The notes under the pieces: generated by a model
What the model was told of the DNA's origin: nothing
What the model saw: the letters and a program-made list of their open reading frames with translations, nothing else
Database searches by the model: none
Shown: positions 33,919 through 42,888 of the stretch, piece after piece
Numbering within the stretch: the first letter of the stretch is position 1
How the letters are laid out: each line of letters opens with the position of its first letter
NCBI GenBank assembly: GCA_900108205.1
Contig: FNUU01000001.1
Location: forward strand, 420,673 to 484,672
Direction: 5' to 3'
Length of the DNA: 64,000 nucleotides
From: Eubacterium ruminantium
GTDB lineage: Bacteria; Bacillota; Clostridia; Lachnospirales; Lachnospiraceae
Made by a program: the position numbers and the translations under genes

Positions 33919-36870
33919 CTACTTTTCTATCGGTAAACCAAATTCTTTTCGTTTATAGGTTATCTCTTCATTAATGTATATAACCTTATCCATCAGCTCT
34001 TCTCTCGGTGACGCTGTATCCGTCTCCGTTGTAACTGTATAGAAGGCATTATTTACATTTCTCCATGAATAGTATCCACCCGGAACCTGCGGGATACCCT
34101 TAACCCATTCAAAAGCATCACTCAGATTCTTGTAAGTATCAACCGGCCAAGGCAGAAGCTCAAACGCTTCTTTATTTGCTGTTGCTACTCTCGCAGCAGA
34201 ACCCATAAGACTTTCCATCTCTCTGTCATAGAGAGCCTGAACATCTGAACTTGTCCACCACTTAAGGAAGGTCCAGCATTCATCTTTTTTCTTTGTATCT
34301 GCCATGATCATACTTGCAAGACCTGTACAGCTTACTGAATGATCAACTGTTCCGTCCGGCTTTACAGTTCCCGGAACCATTGTGAAGTCCCAAAGACCTG
34401 CGATATCAGGAGCAGAAACCTCAAGGTTGTTATATACCGTATAATCTGCGATTATTATCGGACACTCACCTGTTCTGAAACGTTCTTCAACACTGGTGGT
34501 CTTATCAAGTCCGTAATCTGTATAAAATTCACAGTACTGTTTAAAAGTATTGACTGCTATATCAGAATCAAGAGCTGATGAAATACCGCCCTCGTTGTAA
34601 TACTGTCCGCCATTCTGATAAAGCATCATTGCAAATATCTGCTCACTCGGAAGCATTCCGAATTCCATCTGGTTCTTGGCAAGAACTGTCATGATAACCT
34701 GTACATCATCCCAGGTTTCCGGAATATCAAGTCCAAGATCATCAAGTATATCCTTACGATAGAACATAACCGGGAAGGTCATGGTTTCCGGAAGTGCATA
34801 CAGTGCTCCATCAAATGAAAATGCTGTAAGTGCGCTGTCATAAAATCTGCTCTTAACGTCATCCGCATCACTGAACTGATTCAGATCAAGAACAGCGTCA
34901 CGGAGTCCATAGTTTACAGGAGTATCATTACCTGTATTAAGTACCGCACCTGCGATACCATTGGTATTTGCAACCTGGATAGCTACATCCGGTCCCTCTC
35001 CCGCAAGCTCTGCACGAAGGAGTGTATTCATATCAACCAGCTGAACATTTACATTTATGTTATAAACGCTGGTGAAGGACTCATCTATCATGGCTCTGAT
35101 AACATTTGCCTGATCACGTCCTGTACCAACCCAAAGAGTTATCGTAGGATTATCCTTTGAGTTTCCTGTTGCGCCCATTGAATTGTAATCAATAACAAAT
35201 GAATATCCAAGGCGCTTCATCTCGTTAATAAACTTGCTTCCGAAGTTATTATGCTTAATATCAATATCCTTCGAGCTTGATGTGATATATATTCTGTCAA
35301 TCTGAAGCGGCTGGCTTATAACCTGTGTAAGCCATGTACCGCACGCACGAACATTCGTTTTGTATGTTGAAATAACTCTTACAAAATGTTCAACATCTTT
35401 GATCAGATAATCCAGCTGATCTCTCATGGTTATAAGAACCGTTTCCTTATCCGATGAATGTCCAACCGCTGCACGCAGAGTATTTATCGCATCATCAAGT
35501 TCGTACTTAACATCCTTAAGATCTTCAACAATATGTGGAATTGAAGCTTCGATCTGGTAGTCACGGTAGGTATCAGGAGATACACCGATGATTCTGATAA
35601 CGCTTCTGTAGATTGCATTCAGCTTATTTACCGAATCCTGAACCTCAGCTATAACGTCTGAAAATTCTCCCAGAACAACCTCCATCTTTATGGTATGCTG
35701 ACCCTTCTCAAGGTAGAATTTATAAGGAACCTTTGAAGAATCCCTGAGAGTATCAAGTCTCCAGCCCGAATCATAATAGAAGCCATAGCTTTCCATCTCT
35801 TCAAAAGGGACCTTACCATCAATATAAATCTTTCTGGAAACATATATACCTCTCATGAAGTTCTGTTTATCAAAGAGAGATATCTCATAATATCCTGATT
35901 CAGGAACATCAAATACCCATTCGATCCACTGTCCCGACTTATCCCAGCTCTGACCGCCGATGGTATTATTAAGGAGATACTTTGCGCTTGAAGGACTGAT
36001 AGCCGGTGAAGACTGATCCTGCTTTGGATAAAGAGTCTGTGAGGATGTATTTCTTGCATCCTCTCCCTCGATGATGATCATTGTGTCATCAATATATCCT
36101 GCACCTGCAGCATCCCACTCTGCCTTCTGCTGCGCGTAAGTATTAAGCTGCTCGCTGTTTGCAAATGTCAGCTTGCCGATGAGCATCGGCTCACGTTTAG
36201 ATTCTATTGTAAGTGTGTGTTTTCCTTCTGACAGATAAAATGAAAGAGGAGTTGTTATATATCCGTTATTATCATATAGGAAAGAATTTATCCATTTTGG
36301 TTCCTCGATGGATGTAGGCTTCATCTCATTGCCCTGGTTATCTTTGTTCCACTTTACATTCATCTCTCCCGCTTCAAAGGAAGCCTTTGCAACGTCCGTG
36401 GTCCAGATACGTGAAAACTGAACGATTGAAAGTTCCTTATACGGCTGCTCATCATCCAGATAAAAACTTCTCTGAATCTCCGAGTTCTTGCCTGCAACAG
36501 GATAATAATCCAATGAAAGTTCATATATACCTGCCTTTTTAACATCAAATGTATATGTGATCTTTCCATCTTCCGAAGTAAGAACGCTTTTACCGTTGAA
36601 GCCTTCAAAGCTGTCTCTGATCTCCGGTTTGACATCCTTACCCTCTTCGCTGTATGCAGTAAAATCCGCACCATTTATCTCGATCACATCAGCGGGATGA
36701 GCTGCATCTTTATATTGTGATATGTATTTTCCGTATTCCGTACTGTAATCCACCCGGGAGTTTCCGCCGGTCACTTTGTCATTTCCTATCTTGGAGCGGA
36801 TAACAAAGAACAGGATTATTCCTACGATAACTATTAATGTTATCAGCCTGCTTCGCATCTTCTGTGACAT
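33919..36870 (-). CDS. Membrane-tethered solute-binding protein with two N-terminal CBM-like domains
   Basis: A 983-aa extracytoplasmic binding protein of the second importer. A single N-terminal helix (LITLIVIVGIILFFVI) has no lipobox Cys, so it stays anchored by the helix. Two beta-sandwich domains like CBM35 follow: about 55-240 (ITYTFDVKKAGIYELSLDYY) and about 260-400 (WIEWVFDVPESGYYEISLFD). A helical spacer (about 410-530) comes next, then a family-1 type SBP domain (about 550-983) with ITLWVGTGRDQANVIRAMID and ALYALPETMTFPVMFYRKDI. At roughly twice the normal SBP length, it appears to capture and deliver polysaccharide chains in one protein. It is 20 bp after the YesL-like gene. Confidence 0.88.
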   Translation of the reverse strand: MSQKMRSRLITLIVIVGIILFFVIRSKIGNDKVTGGNSRVDYSTEYGKYISQYKDAAHPADVIEINGADFTAYSEEGKDVKPEIRDSFEGFNGKSVLTSEDGKITYTFDVKKAGIYELSLDYYPVAGKNSEIQRSFYLDDEQPYKELSIVQFSRIWTTDVAKASFEAGEMNVKWNKDNQGNEMKPTSIEEPKWINSFLYDNNGYITTPLSFYLSEGKHTLTIESKREPMLIGKLTFANSEQLNTYAQQKAEWDAAGAGYIDDTMIIIEGEDARNTSSQTLYPKQDQSSPAISPSSAKYLLNNTIGGQSWDKSGQWIEWVFDVPESGYYEISLFDKQNFMRGIYVSRKIYIDGKVPFEEMESYGFYYDSGWRLDTLRDSSKVPYKFYLEKGQHTIKMEVVLGEFSDVIAEVQDSVNKLNAIYRSVIRIIGVSPDTYRDYQIEASIPHIVEDLKDVKYELDDAINTLRAAVGHSSDKETVLITMRDQLDYLIKDVEHFVRVISTYKTNVRACGTWLTQVISQPLQIDRIYITSSSKDIDIKHNNFGSKFINEMKRLGYSFVIDYNSMGATGNSKDNPTITLWVGTGRDQANVIRAMIDESFTSVYNINVNVQLVDMNTLLRAELAGEGPDVAIQVANTNGIAGAVLNTGNDTPVNYGLRDAVLDLNQFSDADDVKSRFYDSALTAFSFDGALYALPETMTFPVMFYRKDILDDLGLDIPETWDDVQVIMTVLAKNQMEFGMLPSEQIFAMMLYQNGGQYYNEGGISSALDSDIAVNTFKQYCEFYTDYGLDKTTSVEERFRTGECPIIIADYTVYNNLEVSAPDIAGLWDFTMVPGTVKPDGTVDHSVSCTGLASMIMADTKKKDECWTFLKWWTSSDVQALYDREMESLMGSAARVATANKEAFELLPWPVDTYKNLSDAFEWVKGIPQVPGGYYSWRNVNNAFYTVTTETDTASPREELMDKVIYINEEITYKRKEFGLPIEK

Positions 36871-36890
36871 ATATTCTCCTCCAAACTTAA

Positions 36891-37595
36891 TTATTTTTCA
36901 TAATACCATTTACCCCTGTCCTCTTCGGAAGGCGGCGGCATATATTTCCGTAATATTCTTTCCATCAGAAAGCTTGACAACAGTGTCCATATTCCCGGCA
37001 CAAAGGGAAGACATATTATCGGCACAATGAATATGAACAGATAAACCAGAAGCGCCGCAGCAACTATATGTGCCAGCGTCGTCAGCAGGTGTTCTCCGCA
37101 CATTAAAAATGCCAATGAAAAAGCATTTCTGATATTCACTTTAAATCTTGATAAAACAGGGAACAGATAGAAAAAAACCGCTATCACTATGGTCAGAAAA
37201 ATCACAAAAGATTTCTGCCAGAATGAATTGAGTGCAGTCTTTGCTGCCAGTCCGTACAGATAATATAGTCCGATACCCATCAGTATCATTATCAGCCCTG
37301 CTATAAATGACTGCCGGAATCTTTTCTTCATAATACTGAAAAATTCCTTCAAAGGATAACCTCTGCTGCGTCTTATATTCTTGACCACCGTACCATAAAG
37401 CGCCGTGCATGCAGGTCCTATGGTAACAACCGGCAGACAGCACAGTACAAATACTATGCTCAGTAAAAGAAGTTCTCCTGCCTTTGTCAGAGCTGAGATC
37501 ACGGGTCCGTCTATATCGAAAAGGATCCAGCTAATGCTTTTTCGTTCTTTTAGCCCCTCATTATCATTAAGCCTTAGTCTTTCTTCTTCGCCCAT
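36891..37595 (-). CDS. YesL-like (DUF624) membrane protein, second copy
   Basis: A 234-aa protein with about five hydrophobic helices and the family-type start (ALTKAGELLLLSIVFVLCCL) followed by CTALYGTVVKNIRRSRGYPL. It is clearly related to the protein at 20580 but divergent. It lies 33 bp after the GH26 gene and just before the large SBP gene. The two YesL-like genes thus bracket the whole importer region. The role is unknown. Confidence 0.85.
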   Translation of the reverse strand: MGEEERLRLNDNEGLKERKSISWILFDIDGPVISALTKAGELLLLSIVFVLCCLPVVTIGPACTALYGTVVKNIRRSRGYPLKEFFSIMKKRFRQSFIAGLIMILMGIGLYYLYGLAAKTALNSFWQKSFVIFLTIVIAVFFYLFPVLSRFKVNIRNAFSLAFLMCGEHLLTTLAHIVAAALLVYLFIFIVPIICLPFVPGIWTLLSSFLMERILRKYMPPPSEEDRGKWYYEK

Positions 37596-37628
37596 ACCTA
37601 ATCTCTCTTCTTGATATTAAATTAAAAC

Positions 37629-39218
37629 TTACTCCCTTACAGGAGCCATATCGTATCCCTTAAGATCCGGAAGCTCATCTCTGGTTATTACATTTTCGTG
37701 ATAATAAACCTTATTCAACATTTCGGAATCTGTATATTGTTCAGAGTAATTGATGATAGCCCCTTCTCCTGTTACAAACTCTCCGCTCCATACTCCGAAA
37801 TAACTCCAGACAGATCCGTCTCTCTTCGCAAGATCAGGATCAAAAAGACATCCATTTTCCGATAAAGCCACTATCTTCCTCGTCTCAGGAACATCTGCAG
37901 TTTCAATAAACTTTGGATACTGTGAAGTATAAACATGTTCTCCCGGATATATGTCCGTTCCGACTATATCGCAATATTCATCTCCCGGATACCAGTCAGG
38001 ATTCTGACCGTTCCATACCCATATAAGATTATGTAATTCATATTCATTCGTAAAAATATCATACATAAGCTTATACAGCTTAATATAACTGTCAGCGCTG
38101 CAGTTTCCCCACCAGAACCATCCTCCGCTGGCTTCATGGAGTGGTCTCCAGAGAACCGGAACATCCTTGTCTCTGAGCTCTGTAAGCTTTTCCGCAGCCG
38201 CCTTCATATCTCTCTTCAGAAGTTCCAGGCCTTCATCGTCCTGGCCATTCATGATCTTATCCAGATCAATATTTGTATATTCCTTATAAAAGGTACTGTA
38301 CCAGTTTCCTTTGACATATTTCGAAGGAGTTGTCCAATGCCAGCACATGGTAACAATGGCATTATTGTCCCAGGCCTGTTCAGCCTTCTCTATACTTTTT
38401 CCGACACTTCCGTTCTCAACGCTGGTGGTTGAATATGCTGACATATCCAGGCCAACCATAGCCGGAAGCTTGCCGCCCTCCGCTCCGGAAGCAGTTTCCT
38501 TCTTGATGGCTGCCATCTCCCGACCAAAGGCGCCCTCTTCCGAATATTGTCCGGAAATGGTATTTTTTCCGTAATTGTCTACCAGATACTGATAAACTCT
38601 CCTCGCGTTATCCGAAGCTTTTTTATCTATAAGCGATGGAGAAACCTTATAAATACTTTCATCAAACGGAGCGCCCGTCATGATATCCACCTTATCCAGA
38701 TTAATAAATCCCCAGTAAGATGCTATCCTTATCGTATGTTCACCCTTATCCAGCCATACATGTGGAATTGTGATATCTTCAAAATCAGTACTTTCACCTT
38801 CTATGGTTCCTATTGACTGATCATCCACAAAGAGATAATTTGCTTTAAAGCCTCCCTCGCTGGCACATCTTACCTTCAGGTCATAGAAGCCTTCCGTTTC
38901 CATGTTAAATGCCATTTCAGCCGCATCGCCTTCTTTGTTAAAGCCCTTAACATAGCCTGTTCCCGAAAACCCCTTCATACTGTCAGCCTTAACAACATTT
39001 CCGGATAATCTGCCATCCTCTGCCTCAACGGACAAAACCAGTTCACTGACAAAATTCTTTTCAGCAGCAGGTGCTTCCGTAGTTTTATCCGAAGCTTTTT
39101 CTTCGTCCTTTCCGCTGCATCCGGACAGCAAAAAACAGGCGGTAGCAAGCGTCACTGCCGCCCTCTTAACTATCTTTTTATCACTTTTTTCTATATTCAG
39201 ATTTCTCTCATGCTTCAT
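37629..39218 (-). CDS. Surface GH26 endo-beta-1,4-mannanase with a CBM35-like domain
   Basis: This enzyme makes the first cut in beta-mannan at the cell surface. The ATG at 39218 gives 529 aa. An n-region with several Lys is followed by lipobox LSGC (lipidated Cys34). A CBM35-like beta-sandwich (about 55-170, with GFYDLKVRCASEGG and WLDKGEHTIRIASYWG) precedes the GH26 barrel (about 185-520). The acid/base Glu is in WRPLHEASGGWFWWG and the nucleophile Glu in IVALSENGCLF. It is the first gene of the long transporter operon and follows a good promoter with a palindrome over the -10. Activity on mannan is well supported by family; finer specificity is not. Confidence 0.93.
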   Translation of the reverse strand: MKHERNLNIEKSDKKIVKRAAVTLATACFLLSGCSGKDEEKASDKTTEAPAAEKNFVSELVLSVEAEDGRLSGNVVKADSMKGFSGTGYVKGFNKEGDAAEMAFNMETEGFYDLKVRCASEGGFKANYLFVDDQSIGTIEGESTDFEDITIPHVWLDKGEHTIRIASYWGFINLDKVDIMTGAPFDESIYKVSPSLIDKKASDNARRVYQYLVDNYGKNTISGQYSEEGAFGREMAAIKKETASGAEGGKLPAMVGLDMSAYSTTSVENGSVGKSIEKAEQAWDNNAIVTMCWHWTTPSKYVKGNWYSTFYKEYTNIDLDKIMNGQDDEGLELLKRDMKAAAEKLTELRDKDVPVLWRPLHEASGGWFWWGNCSADSYIKLYKLMYDIFTNEYELHNLIWVWNGQNPDWYPGDEYCDIVGTDIYPGEHVYTSQYPKFIETADVPETRKIVALSENGCLFDPDLAKRDGSVWSYFGVWSGEFVTGEGAIINYSEQYTDSEMLNKVYYHENVITRDELPDLKGYDMAPVRE

Positions 39219-39242
39219 AATCATCCACCAAAACACACATAA

Positions 39243-39289
39243 CCCGGTATATACCTGAACCGACATATGTCATTCAGGCACATACCGGG
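39243..39289 (-). promoter_or_regulatory. Leader hairpin before the GH26 start codon
   Basis: A 17-bp stem whose arms are CCCGGTATATACCTGAA and TTCAGGCACATACCGGG. The two mismatches become G-U pairs only on the minus strand, so the minus-strand RNA forms the complete stem. It ends about 24 bases before the ATG, inside the leader of the mannan operon. It could be an attenuator, a stabilising hairpin or a protein site. Confidence 0.6.
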
Positions 39290-39383
39290 CACATTATAGG
39301 AAGTTTTTAACACATATTTAAGCTAAATACACAATCTGGCGTTTTATCTAATTTGCATATTATTTACACGTTCTTTTTTCTTC

Positions 39384-39406
39384 TATATGGTAGATTATAC
39401 CATATA
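39384..39406. promoter_or_regulatory. Operator-like palindrome over the mannan operon -10
   Basis: A perfect 9-bp inverted repeat (TATATGGTA / TACCATATA) around a 5-bp centre. It covers the -10 hexamer of the GH26 promoter. This is the expected place for a repressor site; the LacI regulator encoded 1 kb away is the natural candidate, which is an inference. Confidence 0.6.
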
Positions 39407-39421
39407 TTTTAAACTATACAA
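39394..39421 (-). promoter_or_regulatory. Promoter of the GH26-transporter operon
   Basis: Minus strand TTGTAT, 16-bp spacer, perfect TATAAT. The start would be near 39387, giving a leader of about 170 bases with the hairpin at 39243-39289. Confidence 0.7.
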
Positions 39422-39452
39422 GTGTTTTTTGCTAAATTATGATATTTTTTAG

Positions 39453-40151
39453 CTAATTTTTCCATTCGCTTTCGGTAAATATTACTCCTGCATTTAATAA
39501 CTCGTCCAAAATAGTAACATAATACTTTGGAACAACTTTTTCAGTATCATCATGGGAGTGAAAAAGCACAATATTATAACCATCTCTGTTCATAATATCC
39601 GCCCCATCCTCTCCATCTCCCTCTCTGAGATGAAGCATAACTTCATCAAATGTCATATCATTACTTGGAACGTTATATTCCCTGATATCAAAAGAGCACG
39701 CGACATCGATATCCTTATCATGTCCGACAAGATAATAGCTCTTCGCTTCAATCTCACTGTCGTCAATCTTCATAAAACCATTCTCCCTGAGATATCTCTG
39801 GAATAATTCCTTTTTATCTCCGCCCTTGTCAATATACGGAAATCTGAAAGCCTTCACCTTCCTCGGCAGTCCGGCTTCTTCATATGCTTTATTTATAAGC
39901 ACTTCTGTTTTTTCGATCTCTTCTATTCCTTCTTCGTAGCTGATAGCACTGAATGAAGGATGAGAATATGAATGATTTCCTACAGTAATTCCATTTTTAA
40001 TTGCATAAACCACCGTATCAAAATGCTTTTCAATATTCTCGCCCACTGCAAACATAACAGCAGGAATATTATTTTTAACAAGATAATCCACCATATTCTT
40101 AGTTACCATCTGTGGAATATCATCAATGGTAAGAACAACTCTCTTACTCAT
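39453..40151 (-). CDS. Polysaccharide deacetylase-like protein (NodB/CE4 type), cytoplasmic
   Basis: A 232-aa NodB-homology protein. The metal and catalytic motifs are present as VVLTIDDIPQ (the Asp pair) and GNHSYSHPSF (His-x3-His). A later HSHDDTEK may correspond to motif 5. There is no signal peptide, which is unusual for chitin, xylan or peptidoglycan deacetylases. In a mannan locus it could act on an imported acetylated oligosaccharide, but this is conjecture. It lies downstream of the LacI gene, with a GGGGAGG ribosome binding site. Confidence 0.82.
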   Translation of the reverse strand: MSKRVVLTIDDIPQMVTKNMVDYLVKNNIPAVMFAVGENIEKHFDTVVYAIKNGITVGNHSYSHPSFSAISYEEGIEEIEKTEVLINKAYEEAGLPRKVKAFRFPYIDKGGDKKELFQRYLRENGFMKIDDSEIEAKSYYLVGHDKDIDVACSFDIREYNVPSNDMTFDEVMLHLREGDGEDGADIMNRDGYNIVLFHSHDDTEKVVPKYYVTILDELLNAGVIFTESEWKN

Positions 40152-40333
40152 TTTGTAAACCTCCCCGGATATAACTGATCCAAATACCTGACCGACACTC
40201 GCCTGTCAGTAAAATCAGTGCGATCACGAAAATCCCAAAGTGATCCAATCTGACCCTTATAAACATTCTAATAAAAAATGTTTATATCAACTACACAACT
40301 TATTTATCTAAATCTACCTTAATAAATCTATTT

Positions 40334-40347
40334 GAGTAAATTTACTC
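40334..40347. promoter_or_regulatory. Perfect 14-bp palindrome at the LacI gene end
   Basis: GAGTAAATTTACTC overlaps the stop codon of the LacI-family gene and lies upstream of the deacetylase gene. There is no U-run for termination. It might be a regulator site, but LacI operators usually have a central CG, which is missing here. Confidence 0.35.
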
Positions 40348-41349
40348 TTTAACAGCCCCTGTTTCACGTACGATCAGATTGCCGTAAGAGATAGATGTTC
40401 CGTGTCTGTATTCAGGATTGATGCAGTGCTGCTCAAGTATATTCATACACTGGGTGATCATCTCACTGGTATTAACCCTGTATGTTGTAAGCTTCAGATC
40501 ATTTATCCTGTTATCAGCATAATCATCATATCCGACAACCCTTACATCTTCAGGAACCTTGTATCCCTTTTTATTCAGTTCCCTGATAACTCTGTATGCA
40601 GTATGGTCACAGCAGCATACAAATCCGTCCGGAAGCTCTTCAGGGAGAACAATATCAATATCTCTGCCTTCATCATCTCTGTCAGGTATCTGATACTCAT
40701 CATAAAAAGCAATGCCATTTGCGATCAGATACTTCCTGTAGCCTATATATCTGTCAAGATTACTTCTTGTTGAAAGATAGCTGCCCACAAAACCAAGAGT
40801 TTTGCAGCCATTCTGAACAAGATGTCTCGTAAGCATATATCCACCATTGATATTGTCACCGATAACGCTGTCAAGATCGTAATCCTCATTCTCAAAATCA
40901 AAGAGAACGCAAATGATCCCTGTCTTCTCAACAGTTTCAAGGAATTCATTACTTATCTCTCCGATTATGATCATCTGATCTATAGACTTAAGTGAAAGCA
41001 GCTTTGGAAGAACTCCATTCTTCTCCTCTTCTTCTCTGACAGCAACAAGTATTGCTGAAAATCCCCTCTGTGTAAGCTCAAGAAGAATATTCTGATAGAT
41101 TTTCAGATAAAATGAATCCTCCCCTATGAATTTCTCAGATATGACTATGGCAACATCCCTGCCTTCACCGCGTTCTGCAGACTTCCTGTATATATAGCCC
41201 AGCTCCTTTGCCTTATCGAGTATTTCCTGACGAAGCTTTTCACTAACGCCATCCTTTCCTGCAAGAGCCTTTGAAACCGTAACTATACTTACGTCCATCT
41301 CCATAGCAATATCCTTCATTGTTATCTTCTTCTTATCCTGAACTGCCAC
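40342..41349 (-). CDS. LacI-family transcription regulator
   Basis: A 335-aa regulator. The N-terminal helix-turn-helix has the typical ITMKDIAMEMDVSIVTVSKA and the hinge EILDKAKELGY. A periplasmic-binding-like sensing domain follows, with MIIIGEISNEF, GFVGSYLSTRSNLDRYIGYR and VRVVGYDDYADNRI. The start is GTG after GGAGG. It lies between GH5 and the deacetylase gene, in the middle of the mannan genes. It is the likely local regulator, with a mannan-derived sugar as ligand by inference. Confidence 0.93.
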   Translation of the reverse strand: MAVQDKKKITMKDIAMEMDVSIVTVSKALAGKDGVSEKLRQEILDKAKELGYIYRKSAERGEGRDVAIVISEKFIGEDSFYLKIYQNILLELTQRGFSAILVAVREEEEKNGVLPKLLSLKSIDQMIIIGEISNEFLETVEKTGIICVLFDFENEDYDLDSVIGDNINGGYMLTRHLVQNGCKTLGFVGSYLSTRSNLDRYIGYRKYLIANGIAFYDEYQIPDRDDEGRDIDIVLPEELPDGFVCCCDHTAYRVIRELNKKGYKVPEDVRVVGYDDYADNRINDLKLTTYRVNTSEMITQCMNILEQHCINPEYRHGTSISYGNLIVRETGAVKE

Positions 41350-41492
41350 TGCCTTTTACCTCCTTAAATGTGTGTATATTCATCCCTATAAATATTCAAT
41401 ATGATATTACCGGAGCAAAAAAACATTTCGCCTCCGGACCGATTAGATATATATGCTGTAGATATACTTAATATGCATATTTCATCGAGTTA

Positions 41493-42839
41493 TCAGTCAA
41501 CATATTTCATAATTGCTTCTACAATATCCTTATATACGAAATATCCGCCAATCCTGTAGTACAGGCCAAGGCTTTCACCATTCCCACTGAAAGCTCCGTT
41601 GTCCCACCAGAGAGCCGTCATTCCTCTTGCTCTTGCCGAAGCTATATAATAAGCTGCAAAATCAACTCTTTCCTGTATGTTTTTATTCTTATCCACAGCT
41701 CCGAATTCACCGATAACAACCGGTGTACCATTCTTTATATATTTCTGATAAAGCTTCTCCATAAAGGTATCTATATCACCGGTTCCCTTCTTCTCAGCAA
41801 CCGAGAAATACGATGTTCCCGAAACATTCAGCGCAAAATCATACGGAGTATATGCATGTACAGATACTATGATATGATTTGCCGGTCCCGATGGATCCTC
41901 AGGGAGCCTATAGCCATTATCCAGCGCTCCATCAGGAGATGCATCATAACCCGGACACATAAGATATCTGGAAGCATTATTTCCTCCGGAAGCTCTTACA
42001 GTATCAACAAACACCTGATTCAGCTTATTAATACATTCTATCGATTCATTAACAACCGCTGTATTTGCCGGATACCACCACTCATACTGATTTCCTACCA
42101 GTCGCGGTTCGTTCATGGCTTCAAATATCAGCTTTTCATCATAATCCGCAAATCTTGTCGAAAGCTGCTCCCAGATTCTCTTTATATAATGCTCAGACTG
42201 TTCATAATGAGCCTCATCCGGATAAAAGCATCCTGCTTCTTCATGGTTATCATGATGTATATTAATAATTACATACATTCCGTCATTTATAGCCCAGTCC
42301 ACAACCTCATTAACCCGGTTCAGCCATTTTTCATTAATCGTATAATCGTCATCAGTAAAATGATTATGCCATGAAACCGGTATTCTAATGGTATCGAAGC
42401 CAGCTGCGTGATAATCCTTTATTGTCTGTTCTGTAGTCTTCGTAGAATTCCACGCCGTTTCAGTGTCCATATCATCCTTCAGACTGCTGCCGTCAACGTA
42501 AGCATCAAAAGTATTTCCGAGATTAATACCAACCCTCATATTTTTAACAAATACAGTTCCTTCATTTTCCGGAATCTCATGCTTTTCAATCGATACCTCG
42601 GGAATTGTAGTATCAGGAAGGAATTTCTTTTCTGTAGTACCTTCTGTTTCTTCGGTTGTATTAGTAGTTTTCTCAGTACTTTCAGGCCCTTTAGTGCATA
42701 CTATCGTTGCTTCCTGAGTGGCAGTAGTCTGTTTTGCTTCATTCTTGTCCGCCTTATCAGAACCACATCCTGCCGCAGAAAACATAAGAAACATCGCCAT
42801 AAAAACACCTGTCGCTTTCTTTAAAAACTTTTTTCTCAT
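41493..42839 (-). CDS. Surface GH5 endo-glycanase lipoprotein (GH5_4-like)
   Basis: A 448-aa secreted enzyme. The ATG at 42839 is used, with lipobox SAAGC (Cys25) and a long Thr/Glu linker (about 26-75). The GH5 barrel shows MRVGINLGNTFDA, FDTIRIPVSWHNH, VIINIHHDNHEEAG, the acid/base Glu in FEAMNEPRLVG and the nucleophile Glu in VVIGEFGAVDK. These motifs look most like subfamily 4 (endoglucanase or xyloglucanase), not the mannanase subfamilies 7 and 8. It may cut the glucose links of glucomannan or cellulose-like chains. It is 49 bp after the GH113 gene. Confidence 0.9.
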   Translation of the reverse strand: MRKKFLKKATGVFMAMFLMFSAAGCGSDKADKNEAKQTTATQEATIVCTKGPESTEKTTNTTEETEGTTEKKFLPDTTIPEVSIEKHEIPENEGTVFVKNMRVGINLGNTFDAYVDGSSLKDDMDTETAWNSTKTTEQTIKDYHAAGFDTIRIPVSWHNHFTDDDYTINEKWLNRVNEVVDWAINDGMYVIINIHHDNHEEAGCFYPDEAHYEQSEHYIKRIWEQLSTRFADYDEKLIFEAMNEPRLVGNQYEWWYPANTAVVNESIECINKLNQVFVDTVRASGGNNASRYLMCPGYDASPDGALDNGYRLPEDPSGPANHIIVSVHAYTPYDFALNVSGTSYFSVAEKKGTGDIDTFMEKLYQKYIKNGTPVVIGEFGAVDKNKNIQERVDFAAYYIASARARGMTALWWDNGAFSGNGESLGLYYRIGGYFVYKDIVEAIMKYVD

Positions 42840-42888
42840 GCCGTCTGTCACCTTCCTTTTTAGTCATACATGCTTTTATAAAACATGC

